DNA of 64,000 bases from Camelus bactrianus (taxonomy: Eukaryota > Chordata > Mammalia > Artiodactyla > Camelidae). Positions 22,179-36,351 of the stretch are shown one piece after another (position 1 is the first letter of the stretch; every line of letters begins with the position of its first letter). A model generated the notes under the pieces. The model ran no database searches. It was not told the DNA's origin and worked only from the letters and a program-made list of their open reading frames with translations. The position numbers and the translations under genes are program-made. Location of the stretch: contig NC_133540.1 in the NCBI RefSeq assembly GCF_048773025.1, forward strand, positions 82,711,501-82,775,500, read 5' to 3'.

Positions 22179-24185
22179 GCTGGAAGCCGGAATGACATCT
22201 CACTTGCAATAATTACATGTTTCTGATTTCACTACATTTTGGCTACAAAATAATACTGATAAAATTATGGTTGAAACTTCTGTATATTTTTCTCAACTTC
22301 ACTGTCATTAATTAGAGATGTCACCTATACAGAAAGCAGTTTTCAGGGGAAAATGAAATTTAGAAAACATTATTTAAAAAAAAATTCTTGCTGAAGAAAT
22401 GCCAAGGCATCGTTAGTCTTTTTTTCCCTCTAGCTGTTTCTTATGCACAAGAAAGTCTGAAAACCGCTAGGCTAGGTAATCACACACGTTGCAAATAATT
22501 AGAAAAAGAAATAACACTTTATAGAATTTAATGAATAAAGAATTGATGCCTTATTCCTAAAATTCAGAAAACCTACTTTATAATAAGAAACATAGCAACC
22601 ATAAATTGTCCACTCTTAACTTGGAGAACAAGTATTGATTGGAATGCGAGCTAATACACATGCAATTTATGTTTCTCCAATTTATAACCTGCTATGAGAA
22701 ACTGTTAGAAATGAATTCTCTGATCTCTATTTTTTCTTTCATCTCGAAAAATTGTGTCTTCCTATTTATGGAAGGGCAAGAAAAGAAGTTAAAGAAAGAG
22801 AATACTGAGATACAGGAAAAGAATATAATAAATATTTTGCCTGAATATAAAATCATATTTGTTTAAGCACAGCACACAGTTTTATTTCATGCAACTCTAA
22901 TGATTAATATCAAAATTATTTAACTATGCTTATAGAAAAATATTGAAAATGAGTAGTAAAATTTTTCAAACTGAATTGCTTATAAAAATACATAACTATT
23001 GTGAAAGAACAAATAAAATTTTAAAAGAAATTAGTTTTTTAAAAATTTCCTTTAATCAGCTTGGAAAGGCTTGCTTTTTTCTCATAACTTTGGCAAGTCA
23101 GTTCCTTATTTTTTCCAAGATGGTGGTATAAACATGACTTTATATATGGATTGAAATATAAGATGTCCTTGATACATTTTGGAATAACTGGAAGTTTAGC
23201 CACCAAGCTCTGTTGTATGGCTATTTTCCAGTTAACAGTAAAGTTCTTGTCAGTGACTTTATGATCACTGGTTACTGGTCATGAGAGAATGTACAGGAAA
23301 TGATCTAGAGAAAAATACATCTACTTTGCTTTCAAGGCCAGGAGTTAAGTCCTTACTATAGTTGCCTATGTATCCTGAAGTGATAAATCTCCAGCTGCAG
23401 TTCCCAAAAACACAATAGTGTGGCAAAAACATGAGAACAGAAAATTCTCACTGTGTTTGATTCATCAGGACTAAGGCCAATTTATTTTTTCCTCTCTTTT
23501 TTTTTTTTTTTTGCATTCTTTTTACAATTTGGACTTCTGTAATTTAAAAGAAATAACAAAGCTTATAGGAACTAAAGGCTAATATTATGTTAAATTTGTA
23601 AAAATAGAGATTAGTGTAGTACTCTGGGAATTTGTGTTTTGATGACTAGTAAAATTGTTGTGAATAGTATGTCATTATTTTTGTTTTTTTGTTCATGAAT
23701 ATGTATGTATAATTGTGATTGTTGAATCATCTTAACATTTTAAGTAGCCCTCACAGAAACTTTATTTTTTCTATTTATTTGAATTATTTGTGGGGAAAAC
23801 AAGTTGCTATTATTTTTTAAAGTCTAAGATATATTAAAATCTACAGAGATGTCAGAATTAATGCAATTTATTGCATTAACTTGTTTTCTTCCTCCACCGG
23901 GCAAATTGTTATTTTTGTTTCCATTTCTATTTCTTTCTAACTAATCTTGAAAATTTTCCTTTGCATTGAGAATCTTTTCTTTTTGTGATTGTGGCAAGGA
24001 ATGTAGAGTAACCATTTTCATCCTGTCTTTGTGTTAAGATTCATATAGTCCTCACACACCAAAACCATGGGGTTATGTGCTCAGTGTTATTGAACCTGAT
24101 TTTATAAACAGGAATATTAATAAAACTTAATAGCAGAATGTTTAGAACTGTAAGGGGACTTTGAAATAATCTAGTTGATTGCCCT
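22179..24185. other. Intergenic, unassigned
   Basis: AT-rich DNA with T tracts near 23.5 kb. Open frames at 22639 and 22943 have no recognisable product or coding pattern. Confidence 0.55.
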
Positions 24186-24189
24186 TTGT

Positions 24190-25010
24190 GGTATAATTTA
24201 AAAATACATATTTGGACTTTTTTTGGTTCCTGGCACAGAGCTCCTAAAACCCTTGGAATTCCCGGAGTGGCAAGAATGTCTTGTCATTCTTAATGAGATC
24301 CTTTTGACCATACCTGAGTTTATGCTTATGAAGTGACTCTTGGGGGGCACCTGGATAGCTTCATTGTGGGACTGGTTGGCAGAAGAAAAACCAGCCACTA
24401 GATTAGAGAGTTAGAATTTTTCAGTCTCACCCCCAACCTCCCGGGAGGGGAGAGAAACTAGAGATTGGGTTCAGTCACCAATGACTAATGATTAAACTAA
24501 CCATGTCTGTGTAATAGAACTTTGATTAAGAACTCTGAAGCAACAGGGTTAAGGAAACTTCCCGGATTGGTGAACACATTGACTTAATGGGAAGAGGATG
24601 CCCAGAGAGGGCACAGAAGTTCTGCACACTCCTACCCCCTCAATTCCTTGTCCTATGAGCCTCTTCCATTTGGTTGTTCCTGAGTTGTAGACTTTAGAAT
24701 AAAACTGCAGTTCTAAATATAGGGTTTTCCTGAGTTTTGTAAGTCATTCCAGCAAATTTTTGAATCCAAGGTGTGCATTGTGGGAACCCCCCTGAATTTA
24801 TAGTTGCCTGGGCTGAAGTACAAGTAGCCTGGGGGCCCCATCTGTGGCTAGCAACTGAGTGGGGGCCGTCTTATGGGACTGAGCCCTTAACCTATGAGGT
24901 CTGAGCCAACTCTGTGCTTCCCCTGTGAGCTTAATTAGTGTTAGGAGTGAATTGAATTGTAGAGCCTTCAGCTGATATTATAGAATTATTTGTTGTTGGA
25001 ACATCAAACA
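24190..25010 (+). mobile_element. Ancient LTR fossil, ERV-L-like (MER21-like?)
   Basis: GTTCCTGGCACAGAGCTCCT, AAAACCCTTGGAATTCCCGG, AGGGTTAAGGAAACTTCCCGG-type U3 text, AATAAAACTGCAG as polyadenylation signal and TGGGACTGAGCCCTTAACCT are characteristic of a widespread eutherian LTR. The name is from memory and not secure. Its sense strand is plus; it is old and heavily diverged. Confidence 0.6.
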
Positions 25011-26155
25011 CCCTTTTTCTAGTTTCCTCAATACTGATGGAAAGTTTAAAACTAAGACATGGTAAGTGATACACCTAAAATCGTGCTGCAGACGACAGAG
25101 GAAAGCAGCAAAACTGGCAGGAGACTCGGGGCTTCCTGACTGTAAGTGCAACGGTCCCTGCTCTGCAGCACGCTGGCCTTCCACTCCTTCCACTTTAATT
25201 TCTGCTTTACCTGGTAGCTACCATCTCAGCTAAACGGAGGAGTCTGTGGCTTACACTTTTCCATGCTTTATCCCCCTTAATAAACTATTCCATGTCCCAG
25301 TGAGATGATAAAAAGGTAAGTGGCCCATGAGTCACTTCGGCTCCTGAGAATTTTTACTTCCCACTTTCCCCCCACTCTCAACGCTGGGGTTTTATTGGAA
25401 AACTGGGTATTCCTGGTCCCAGGTTATAATTAAATTATTCCTTAAGAATGTATGATTAAGAAATTTATATTTAGTTTTAATAATTTTAGGAATTCCAGTT
25501 CCTAAAAATTGGTCTTTTTCTTTTGTCTTTTAATTTTTATTAGCTTTTGCATTCAGATTTACAACTATTGCACAAACATGGTCATGACAACCAGTTGTTT
25601 AATGAAAATAATTCAGTTATTTCAGAGTTATTTAGTGATAAATTTGAAAACTTTTCCTTCCCTTCTTCTCAGACTTTTAATACTCTCCCATCCCCTGCCT
25701 AATGTTAATCATTTGTTGTGCATTTTTCCTATTTCTATGCTCCTACACATATATACCAACATACACTCTAATATGAATATGTGTATGGGCATGTATACGT
25801 GCGTGTATATGTATATTACATGGATACATATAGCATATCTATTATTTATTGATACTGTTGTCTATGATATGTTTTTGGTAAAATGATATCACATTATGCA
25901 TGTTAATCTTGAGAAGGAAAATACTAGCTTTGACAGTTGTCAGCTGGCGACTGGCCTAGCATTATCACCTTGGCCATGTTTTCTATTTAGTATAAAAGAT
26001 TTCACAGAACACTGATATCAGCTGAAATCACTCTGTGACTGGATAAGTGAGCCAAAACAAGATCACTCTGTAATTATGTCTAAGCCCAGACAAAAAACAA
26101 GAACACAGTGGAACTGCAAAAATAATTAAATATCCCTCTCTCTGCTAATGTGAGT
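25011..26155. other. Intergenic, unassigned
   Basis: No known element recognised. The 125-codon open frame at 25509 is hydrophobic, AT-driven and without homology that I know. Confidence 0.5.
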
Positions 26156-26159
26156 GATT

Positions 26160-26590
26160 GATTTTTTTTTTGTATATAGATACTTTTATTGAAGTATAGT
26201 CAGTTTACAATGTTGTGTCAATTTCTGGTGTACAGCATAATGCTTCAGTCATATATGAGCATGCATATATTCATTTTCATATTCTTTTCTACTATAAGTT
26301 ACTACAAGATATTGAATATAGTTCCCTGTGCTATACAGTATGAACTTGTTGTTTATCTAGCTTATATATATATATTAGTTAGTATTTACAAATCGAACAC
26401 CCAGTTTATCCCTTCCCACCCCCTTCCCCCACTGGTAACCATAAGATTGTTTTCTATGTCTGTGAGTCTGTTTCTGTCTTGTAAACAAGTTTGTCTTTTT
26501 TTTTTTTTAGACTCCACATATGAGTGATATCATATGGTATTTTTTTTTCTCTTTCTGGCCTACTTCACTTAGAATGAAGATCTCCAGAAC
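26160..26590 (-). mobile_element. L1 3' UTR fragment (cetartiodactyl type)
   Basis: After a T tract: TTTATTGAAGTATAGTCAGT, TTCTGGTGTACAGCATAATG, CCCTGTGCTATACAGTATG, CTGGTAACCATAAG and TGAGTGATATCATATGGTAT. It is 5' truncated soon after. No clear target duplication was found. Confidence 0.88.
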
Positions 26591-28085
26591 ACATTGTCTA
26601 ATTTTACCTGTTCCATAGTTCTCAACCAGCCTAAACAAAGCACTTTTCCTAGAAATAATTAACTTCACAAAATATTGTACAAAACAAAATATCTTATATG
26701 TCTTAATTGCTGTGAACAATAACTGTATGGAATGTGTACTCAGTGTTCCCACTTGGAGTAACAAGAGTAGTGAGTGCCCTGCTGATGACTGGACATCCTG
26801 TAACTTTTATTCAGACAAATAATGATACACATAGGCGGAAGTATATTAACATTTTCATCTCTACTGACTCATGTGGCAGTAAAATAAGTTAACATGTCAA
26901 TGTAAAGAGAGAAGAGGAAGGAGAGTCATTTTATAAGTTACTATTTTTTATTTTTACCAAATAAAAAACAAGCTTAGACTGGCCCACTTCTAACATCTAC
27001 TTGGTCAGGACACGAGGTACAAATGGAAGCCTTGGCTCACAGCCCAACCTAGCTCCATTTGCCTCCCTAAAGGGCTTCATATAAATGTATCTGGACAAAC
27101 TAAGCCACAAGTTCAAGCTCTGTTCACAGCCCTTGTTCCAAACAAAAAACCACCTCTTGACCATCCTTCATGCCTTGGGGTAAACATGCCTCCAGCGGAG
27201 ATTTGCCCTGAGGAGGAAGGACCTGGAAAGAAATCTTCATAGATCTGGGAGTGAGCAAGGGCTCTGGGAGCAGGGGATTCGAGGATTTGGGACCCCGAAA
27301 CATGATCAAGAAGGAGGGACAGACTCCCTGGATCCACAGACTCTTTGCCCCATGCAGACAGGTGCAGCCGGAGAAGGGCCAGATTTTGACTCTCTAAAGC
27401 TTATGAGCAAGTAATAGCCAGGAATACATTTCTTCCAACTAAAGTAAGACTAACCATCAGATTAAAAATTCTGGAGGACTAAGCTGAAGAGCAGGTGAAA
27501 GGTAAGGAACAGTAGCACCATGAAAGCCCAGTCTGGCAGAGAATGGGGACAGTGAGGCTGAGCAGTGACGGATGCTTTTCACTTTGTGACATGCTCTAGC
27601 TGTTTGCTGTTTTTTCTTAATTAGGTCACAAGAGGTTGACCTTCTTGCTCCTATTTCTACACAGGCACCTAATGCTTTTAATCAGGACTTCGTTCGTCTT
27701 TTACTGACAGCAGGAATCAGCTGTCTTACAGAGCCTCTGCTTGTGCTTTTGAGAGTCAAAGGTGAGGGCCGTATAAAGGTATTCTTACTATGAAGGCTAG
27801 TATGCGTGCTAGCCATCTCTCACCTGCAAACGTTCTTCTCTTATGACAGTTCACAGTGTAGTTTTGTGTGATTTCAATACTAGAAAGAAAACATAGGGGA
27901 GTAATTACTATCCCTTCCCACTGTGCTTTTATTTAGAATCAATAGAGAAAAAAATAGCAACAATTAACACATAATGATATATTTTATTCCAGTGAATAAA
28001 ATAAAAGTCAATGAAGATTTCAACTGCAATATGAAATTGTGTTTAATTATTATTAACATTATTTTGGTGGTTTAAAAACAACATG
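26591..28085. other. Intergenic, unassigned
   Basis: The 27.0-27.4 kb part is somewhat richer in GC (GGATTCGAGGATTTGGGACC and nearby). It may be an unrecognised repeat. Two overlapping open frames there are mutual shadows with no known product. Confidence 0.45.
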
Positions 28086-28089
28086 GCTA

Positions 28090-28320
28090 TAAATTTTTTA
28101 ACATTCTTCTTAATATAAGGAGGTCTTTGCCACCTCCCCTTGAGTATGGGTAGGCTTGTGATGGCTTTAATTAAAAGAATACGTCAGAAATGACACCGAC
28201 TTTCTGATGCTAGATCATAACATAATATGTAACAACCACCTTGTTTGTTGGTACACTTTCTCTTGGAGCCCTGAGTTTCCTAGAATAAGTCTTTCAACTC
28301 CCTGCAAATCATCTCCTTAA
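28090..28320 (+). mobile_element. MLT1-like (MaLR) LTR fossil fragment
   Basis: CACCTCCCCTTGAGTATGGG, GGCTTGTGATGGCTTTAATT and AGAATACGTCAGAAATGACA recall the internal part of MLT1 LTRs. Short and ancient. Confidence 0.4.
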
Positions 28321-28429
28321 ACATCTGCATTATCTCCTTCCTCTGGAGACATTTTTGCTTTTTCCCAGCAGGCATCTGTATTTACAGAAGAATAGTATTT
28401 GGCAATTTTTAACACTCCTCTCAACAGAA

Positions 28430-28610
28430 GTGAGTTGGTGATTGAGGAGAATTATACTTAGACAAGATGTGTTTATTTCCATTGTAAGGAAGAAGAACAA
28501 TGAAGTGAGTTTTCTGTGATTACATAGCTACTTAGGCAGAATTAGAAATCAGTTTCCAGCTCTGAATGCCTCTGCTCAATTCATGCTGCCCATTTTTGTC
28601 ACTTAGACTT
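28430..28610 (-). mobile_element. MIR-like fragment
   Basis: TTTCCATTGTAAGGAAGAAG, GATTACATAGCTACTTAGGC and CAGCTCTGAATGCCTCTGCT fit a reversed MIR. Confidence 0.55.
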
Positions 28611-29686
28611 TCTAACTTGACTGTGTACTCAAGAGTTCTTTTTAATTTCACAAGATAGAAGGTCCTAATAGTATTTTATCTCAAGCTGTTACACTCTAGT
28701 TAAAATTCCAAAGCTTAGCTCTTTAAAAAGGTATTTTTAAAAAATTGAATAAGCCTTTTTAAAGCAAAGAAACAAACTGATTGTCCAACTTATTGCCTGT
28801 AAGAGTTACATGCATTTTTTCTAAATTCAAAATTATCAGAAGATATGGTAAAGTTATTGGGATTATTTTTAACATGTGTAGTGAGATGGAAGGGTCAAGA
28901 GTACACTAACATTGTGGGGAAAAGGAAATTTGAGAGGGAAAGAGGAGAGAATAAACTCTTTTTTCATTTTAGAATTTTTACAAAGAACCCTTATTGAACT
29001 GTATTATGATTTTGTAAATCATTTTGCATGGTGTTTGAAAATCAGGACAAAGCGAGAAAATATGCATGAACTCAGTTTGAAAAGCATTCATACCTCTTTA
29101 GTGACATTGTACTTAGCAAGATTATTTTCTCTTCAAACAAAAATCTAATATGTCTTATTGGTTTTCAGGATCCAAGAGTTGTTTTGTCTACAATAAGCCA
29201 TGAAACATAAAATTAGGCTCATGTTTATTTCTTTGAGTTTCACGTACTCTTTGCAGGAGCCACATGAGAGTGTGAAAGTTGGCTTGGATAGTGTTGTTTT
29301 TTGGCAACCATATCACATAGCATCTCATTATCACTCATGTCAGAATGTTCTCACTATCTGGAAATTTCACTGGCCAAATGCCTTGAACTAAAGACACCTG
29401 TAATAGCTAAACAGGGCAGATCAACACAATTACAAAACAAAGTGTTGTCTAAGGCAGTTCATAACTGCTTCCCAGTTCTAGGCATGCCTGTGTTTTGATC
29501 TGTTAAGGATTTTGGAATTCTTCTTATATATTACATTTAAAAACTGAAAATATAATTCTGTCCATAAAAATCCAGTAAGAATTTATTGATGCAGGACACA
29601 ATACCAAAACTTCAATAATATATTGTTTTCAAATGTGATCCTTCCTTCATGGTACAGACTAATAGCTTGGGAATATACTGGCTCGT

Positions 29687-29697
29687 GTGTGTGTGTA

Positions 29698-29737
<40 letters not shown>

Positions 29738-29740
29738 GTG
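29687..29740 (+). repeat. (TG)n microsatellite
   Basis: About 25 TG units with one TATG interruption. Repetitive open frames on both strands here are artefacts. Confidence 0.95.
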
Positions 29741-29909
29741 AGTGTATGTCTCCCATCCTGCCTTGCTTGTTTTCAGACATACTGTCTCATGTTTGCTTTT
29801 AGATGGCATTATGTTACTTTCAGAGTTAAATGTGTTTTTGCCAGTCTAGTGTTTAGAGATCAGTACAGATTTGTTCTCTGAAATAAAATTTCCTCTGAAA
29901 ATGAGTTCA

Positions 29910-30180
29910 CTAATGTGAAGAATATCTAACATTTATTGAGCCCTACTATGTATGAATCGTAGTTCTAAGAGCTTGACGCCAGTTTACTAATTTCACCCTC
30001 ACTATAATTCCATGAGTAAGAAGTATAGTTATGCTCATTTTTACAGAAGAGGAAACTGAGGCAGAGAGATGCAGTGACCTGACAAATATCACCCTACCAG
30101 TAAATGGCATGGCCATGATTTGAGCACAGGCACTCTAGCTCCAAAACTTGCTATCTTAACAATTCTAATGGATGGTCTCA
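29910..30180 (-). mobile_element. MIR, nearly full length
   Basis: ACATTTATTGAGCCCTACTA, ACAGAAGAGGAAACTGAGGC, TGACCTGACAAATATCACC and TTGCTATCTTAACAATTCT. Confidence 0.85.
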
Positions 30181-30189
30181 ATGATAATA

Positions 30190-30420
30190 CTACTAGCATA
30201 GCAATGACTATTTCTACATGCTTTTGATGTACTGCGCATGATGTTCCATGTCCAGTGTGTGAGATTTTGCATATGTTATATCATTACCATTTTATTTCAT
30301 TCACCAAAGAACATTATGAAATCTTTTTTAGCAATGGTGAAACAAAATTAGACATGCTAACTAATTTGCCATATCATGTTAACTAGTAACTGGGAGCATC
30401 CAGATGCTCTGAGGGTTTGG
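30190..30420 (-). mobile_element. Second MIR-like fragment, tandem to the first
   Basis: TATGTTATATCATTACCATT, AGCAATGGTGAAACAAAATT and ACTAGTAACTGGGAGC. Diverged. Confidence 0.5.
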
Positions 30421-33415
30421 GTTTTTTTTTTTGTATCTAAAGACTAAACTCATTTTACTTTTGTGCCTTGCTGTTTTGCAATATTATTTGTTTATATCTG
30501 TGTGTTGGTGGGGGGAAGGGGTGTGTGTTAGATGATAACAGGGAAGACTTTGGATGGTTTAACAAAATAATTGATTTCAGCTTCAAATAAAAGATCAAAC
30601 CTGGCACCAAATTGTGCAAACAGAAAATATTGCTTTGAGGGAAGTCATGTATCTTAGAAATGAATCTAGATGAAGCTTTTTTGGACAAGCAAAAAACTAA
30701 AACGCTTTTTGGAGATTAGCTAAGTCAAATAAATGCATAAGTCAGCAAGAGGCAGTAGGCAGTCTTATGTTGAACTGGAGACTATGTATCCTGGCTAAAG
30801 ATATTCAAATTCTTTAAAAAGTAAAGATCAAACAAAGAAACCGCCCAGCACCAGTAACAGCAGTGAAAATTCTGCTGGCCTAACAAGATACTTCAAAAGT
30901 CAATTCTGGTTTACCACTAATTGCAGACAATAATCAATATCTCATTTTCAAAAGTAAATGATTGCATCAGGGATTCAAACACAAGTAGACACTCAACTTC
31001 ATACATTTTGTACATAAAATCCTCAACGTAGGAAAAGGAAAACCAATTTGTTTAAAATAACTTTCTATTTTCTATGAACTAAGAAAGGCTTGCCACTTTT
31101 GCATGTCACTGAAATCTGACAGTCATTTTTATTTAAGTAAAAAAATAGCACAATGAAACCTAGGTATAGATTATGCCCATTTTAGGTCACAATCACATAG
31201 AGGTAAAAGCAGAGTCATACACACAGTGTGAAACCATATTTTTCTGTTTTCACTTCACGTACTCTGCACAAGCTTCAGTTGCCCTAAAATTTCTCCAGAA
31301 TTGTTTCTGGAAATGGTCAGGGGCTGTCTCAGGTGATGTCCCAGCTCCTGTGGTGGTCCCTGATTTCCTCTCTCCAGTCCCAGCTCAGGGAGGCATATCT
31401 CCTCTGCTGCCAGTGTCCATGTGGTAACTTTTAGATTCTTCTCAAAGCCATGATTCCTGAAGTTATCAAATCTTGCCAGTTTCCATGTTCATTATGCTGA
31501 GGGGTGAAAGCACGAAGAGTTTTCTCAGCTTTACCTGCCCTTGTATTGTGAAACTCAATGACAGGGACAGAGGGAAATCTGAATGACAGTTCCCAGGGCA
31601 GCACTGGGAATGACCTCACCCCATGAGAAGCTGCCCTTTGTGTGTGAACCACACTTGGTGCTTTGACTATCTTCCCCTCCTGAGTAAGCTGTGTGGATCC
31701 ACACTTGGAGAGTTGTATTTAAATCCTTCCTGCCACTACAGATATATCTAGACAACCTACAGATCTGTCTGCCTATAAACCATCTCTTGGAGGTCACTTA
31801 CTGTAAAAAATTTCTTTGTGAGTATTTGGGAATGTCATCTTTTTAAAAAAAAATCCTTTTCAATAAAGAAGTAATCTGTTCACTCATTTGTCACCCTTAT
31901 CAATGTAAAATTTGAAAACATATTTATCCTAAGGTTAACAAAACAAGATAAAACCAAAAAAAAAATATTGTCTCACATTCTAGAATGAACAAAATATGTT
32001 AATAATATCCATTTCTCCAATTTATATTGTGTAGTGCCTTACAGTTTACATGAGTGTATTCAAAACCCTTTAGTTAATACTGAGTTGGTGACTTTACTGT
32101 GCTAGAAACTGAGAAAAAACAAAATTAGTTCCAGGTAATTCCCAACTAGGATCTGTCTATATGCCCATACAAGGGGGGTTTACACCTGGAGGAACAGAAC
32201 GAAATATTTTTTGTGGCCAGAATTACAGTCAGGAGGTAGAAAAGTGCAGGTAGACAGAGACTGCACAGTTATTTCCCCTACATTTACCAATCTGATATAG
32301 GACTTAAGTTATAAGACTTAACTCACCAGGGTTAGAGTTTGTAAAGTAGAAGGAAGAGACTTGAGTTAATTAGCAGAGTTCCTTTCACAGAAAGGGAACA
32401 CAGTCAGGAAGAAACCTTTCCCATGAATATTCTTTCAATATTTGTTCTCTTTATTCATTGGATTTGACTATTCAACTGTGATCAATACGGGATAAGGTCA
32501 TTGCCCTTAAGGAATGGGATCAATAGTTTAATCAGGACTGTCTTGGTACCAACTTGGCAAGGCCATTCCTCCAATATCAGTCTATCCTTCTGGGACTGCA
32601 GGTGGGTAGTTAGGTTTTGCCCATAAAAACTGGTGAAATAATTCAAAACAACACATTAATGAAGACAACTCAAAGGTCATTCTACAATGTACTCCCTATT
32701 CTATTTCTCAGCCAAATTATGTCCTGTCATGAGGATTAAAATAGATTATCAGAGATTCTGCAGTGAATTTAGATAATATAATTAGGATAAAATGCAAAAA
32801 TTATAATAAGTAAATGCCAATAGCATAAAGATGTTGTAAATTTGACTATGTTCCTACTTCCTTTATCAAATTCCTAAGGTAAGTCAAAAGTTAAACAGTA
32901 AATCCCATTTCAACTTTAAGTCCAAAGAAACCAAATACCAAAATAATACTTTTCTGCTTTTGTGAAACAAATGTCCATAATGCAAACTACTTCTCTCCTT
33001 TTCAAATTCTACTCAGTCATAGCCAGATGGGTTCCTAGCAATTTGTGGAGACAAGAGTTCTCTCAGCAGTTGCAGCCTAAATTTTTCCTCATTAGAACAG
33101 GCTTGGTTCTTCAGGGTCTCAGAAAATCTTAGGCAACTTTCTAATGTGCACCACATTAAAAGGTGCAAAGAGTTAGGAAGATACAAAAAATACTACAACC
33201 CTATCACCACTTCCAGTACATTTAGAAAAGAAACTACTCCCTAAAGCAATTATTCCAGGCAAACTTGAGCTTATAAAACTCAATATTTGGTATTTGACAA
33301 GATTATAGCAGCAACTCAATGGTATTTGAGGAAAGGAATAATTATTCCTAGTTTTAACTTTTCCAGGGTGCCATTTAGTTTATAAGGATTCATATGTCCA
33401 GATACCATGTGAATC
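30421..33415. other. Intergenic, unassigned
   Basis: Moderately higher GC at 31.2-31.75 kb, but no homology recognised. Open frames on both strands there overlap one another. No exon of a SULT or UGT gene was seen. Confidence 0.5.
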
Positions 33416-33417
33416 TT

Positions 33418-33462
33418 CAGGGTTCCCTAGAGAAACAAAACTAATAATATAAATACTATATA

Positions 33463-33520
<58 letters not shown>

Positions 33521-33932
33521 TGCACACATATATACAAACATACATATATATGGAGGGGTATAAGTGACTGTGAGTGGTTGTAAAGAGATTTATTTTGAGA
33601 AATTTACTCCTATGATTTTGGGGGCTGACAAGTCCAAAATCCAAAGGCAGGCTGGCAGACTGGAAATCAGGCAAGAGTTGTTGCAGTCCTGAGTTTGTCT
33701 GCTGGCAGGCTATACTGGGCAAGGTTTTTATGTTACAGCCTTGAGGCAGAATTCCTTCTCAGAAAAACCTAGTTTTTTGTTCTTAGAAAGATAATCTCCT
33801 TTACTTAAAGCTAACTGATTAGAAATGCTAATCACACTTACAAAATATTTTCACAGCACCATCTAAGCTATTATTTGACCAAACAACTGGGCACTATAGC
33901 TTAGCCAAGCTGACACATAAAATTAACCATCA
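33418..33932 (-). mobile_element. MLT2-like (ERV-L) solo LTR fossil
   Basis: Plus strand: CAGGGTTCCCTAGAGAAACA, a long (TA)n, TGCAGTCCTGAGTTTGTCTG, GAGGCAGAATTCCTTCTCAG and CTGACACATAAAATTAACCA. This is the reverse of the LTR found at 59978. Ancient, no internal region. Confidence 0.72.
33473..33518 (+). repeat. (TA)n microsatellite inside the LTR
   Basis: About 22 TA units, at the AT/GA-rich slot of the LTR family. Confidence 0.95.
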
Positions 33933-36264
33933 GACTATGACCTGTGAACTTAAAATCAGCTGTGGACAAATTCCCAGGAAGATGTTCATTTTGATTCTAT
34001 ATTGGAGAGATCAGTACACGAGGGAATCCATCTAAGCAAGCTGTGGTTAAATAAATCAATAGCCGATTTGAGGTTATGTCATGGGAGATGGGTATCCCTT
34101 GAGTGTGTGTTCAGCATCAGACAGGTCCAAAGTTAGACTTTATACCACTCCCTCCGTGGCCCTGAGCACAGAGTAAAATTTGGGTTTATGGTTATACTGC
34201 TGTCTAGATTCAGCTAAAATCTCTTTTCTGTAACACACAGGGAACTCAACTGCTTTGCAGCTTAGATGCAGCCAAAATTGTCCTGCCAACCAATCACTAG
34301 AGTCTTAAGGATTCTTTCGCTTACAGGGAGCATTTGCTTCAGCAGCCCTAGGTGTAGAAAAGCAAGTCCTACTGCAGGGCATTAGAGATCCTGTCTTTAG
34401 GGTGCGGTCACGTATCCATGCCTGTAATTAAATCTTTGACTCTATCAAGACAAAGCAGGAAGTCCTGTTAGCATCTGCAGACTCTATCTTGCAGACCTCC
34501 ATGAATTCCCTGACACCACTAATTTGGCTGCCTTTTGCCTTGCATCCTCTCTTGGCTCTTTCCAAGGCCATTCTGATTGACTATACCACCTCTGTCCAAG
34601 GCCCCTTTAAAAAAGGAGCACTCACCTAAGTTTAAATCATACATAAGCTAAAGTTATCTCCAAGACCACTATACCATATAGTTGATAGAAAGCCTCTCAC
34701 CAAGGCTGCAGCTGTCAAGACTGGCTCCATGAAATCTTTAATAGAGCACCAAGGGCAAAAATCTCTCCCTTTATATTAAAGTTTAAGGAACAGAAGAACC
34801 AAATGCCCTCCCCACACCAACAGATTCTCTTCATCTATGTTTTATATAAAAATTTTTACTTATTTTTCAACATTCTCAGACCAAGCTCAAGCAGGTCTTT
34901 TAGGGACCCACTAACACAAATTTTCCTGGCCCAGTTTCTGTACAATATTAAGAAATAAAACAAATGGGTAAAGGTAGAGCCAAAATATTACCATTATTAT
35001 TGTTAGGGGCCAAGCTGGAAAACATGACTTCAGGTCTCAGCCAAAGAGAGTTACTAACCCCCAGAGTTAGAATTAATCCCTTAAGAAGGAGTAAAGTCTT
35101 ACTCCCAGAAGAGAGTGGCAACAAGCAGAATATGCCAGTCATTCTCTCAAATTTTTCATGAGCAGAGTGAGTAAAGGCATAATTATAATTTGAAATTCAA
35201 ACAACCAAGCTTCCTTCACTATGAAGGAATCTCAGAAGCATGCCACTACTGCTGGGCACTGTTCATCTGTTCACATCCTCTGCTCCCCTGGCAGTCAATT
35301 TTTATTATTGTGAAATTTTGGTCCGACCTAAAGAGGGCAAAGCCCAACCTGAGAAAATGTTTTCAGTGCTTCGCTAAAAAACATCAGAAGCGCTATTCTA
35401 CTGGGAATCATGCAATTGGAAGCAGTTCTATGTTAAGACAGGTCTTGGTTCCTAGAACTGCTAAATCCTTGAAAGGATGCTCTTTGTAAACTATAATTTA
35501 TTCCTAACTTCACAGTTAAAGGAAAGTGGATTTATGAAGAAAAGTAGCTGAAGAAAAGTGGGTGGTTGCTGAGCTCTATTTTTAAGGTAAAAATAAAGGA
35601 TCAAACAGGTCTTCTGAACCCATCTAGCAAAAAGGCTCAGATAGGCTACATTATAAACTATAAGAACTATATGACGTTCCTCAAATTGTTAGTTTTCATT
35701 GATATTCTTGTATGCCCATTATATTCATTATCAATAAGAAGCACACAAATTTAGTCTAAAATATCAATTTGAGAAGTTGCAAGTAATAAAAACAATTAAG
35801 TAAGAAAACTTTGGATACAGTCTGTAGCCAGTTATTGGAGACAAATGACAAATATATGACAGATGGTGACAACTTTAAAAATTTATTAGCTTTTTGAAGA
35901 ATAATTATTTTCTTTGAAGTTGATATTTCTATATGTCTTAAAATGTTCCTATAACTCTGATTATGAGCTATTGTTATAAGAGAAAGAAATAGAAAGGAAA
36001 CAGAGTCATGGATTTACTATAGGTGAGGTAGGTAGAGGTTTGTTTATTAAATAAAATCATGTTTTCTCCTCCTTTCAATACGCAGTCTAAATTTTCTTTA
36101 GAAGTCATGTTTTCACTGTGGAAGTGTTAGTTAAGAAAGCAACTTAAGACCTCAAACGCTCTCAATATAATCTCTGACTTATTAGTTAAAAAATAATTAT
36201 TTCCATACGTCTTTGGCAGATTAAAGCAAAGATAAATTGTCAGACAGGTGAACATGTAAATCTG
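33933..36264. other. Intergenic, unassigned
   Basis: No gene recognised. Parts near 34.0-35.5 kb have even base composition and may be old viral or transposon sequence that I could not assign. Open frames at 34964 and 35190 are unsupported. Confidence 0.45.
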
Positions 36265-36333
36265 ACTTTATATATTTTAGCTGAAATATATTTGACGTAT
36301 AACATTTGCACATTTAAGATGTACATGTCAATT

Positions 36334-36351
36334 TGATATATTTACATGTTG
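36334..36351 (+). repeat. Target-site duplication, left copy (28S insert)
   Basis: TGATATATTTACATGTTG, identical to 36419-36436. Removing the insert plus one copy restores a continuous old L1 3' UTR. Confidence 0.92.

Noticed and set aside
29583-29881. Three frames on both strands around 29.7 kb
   Set aside because: All read the (TG)n microsatellite.
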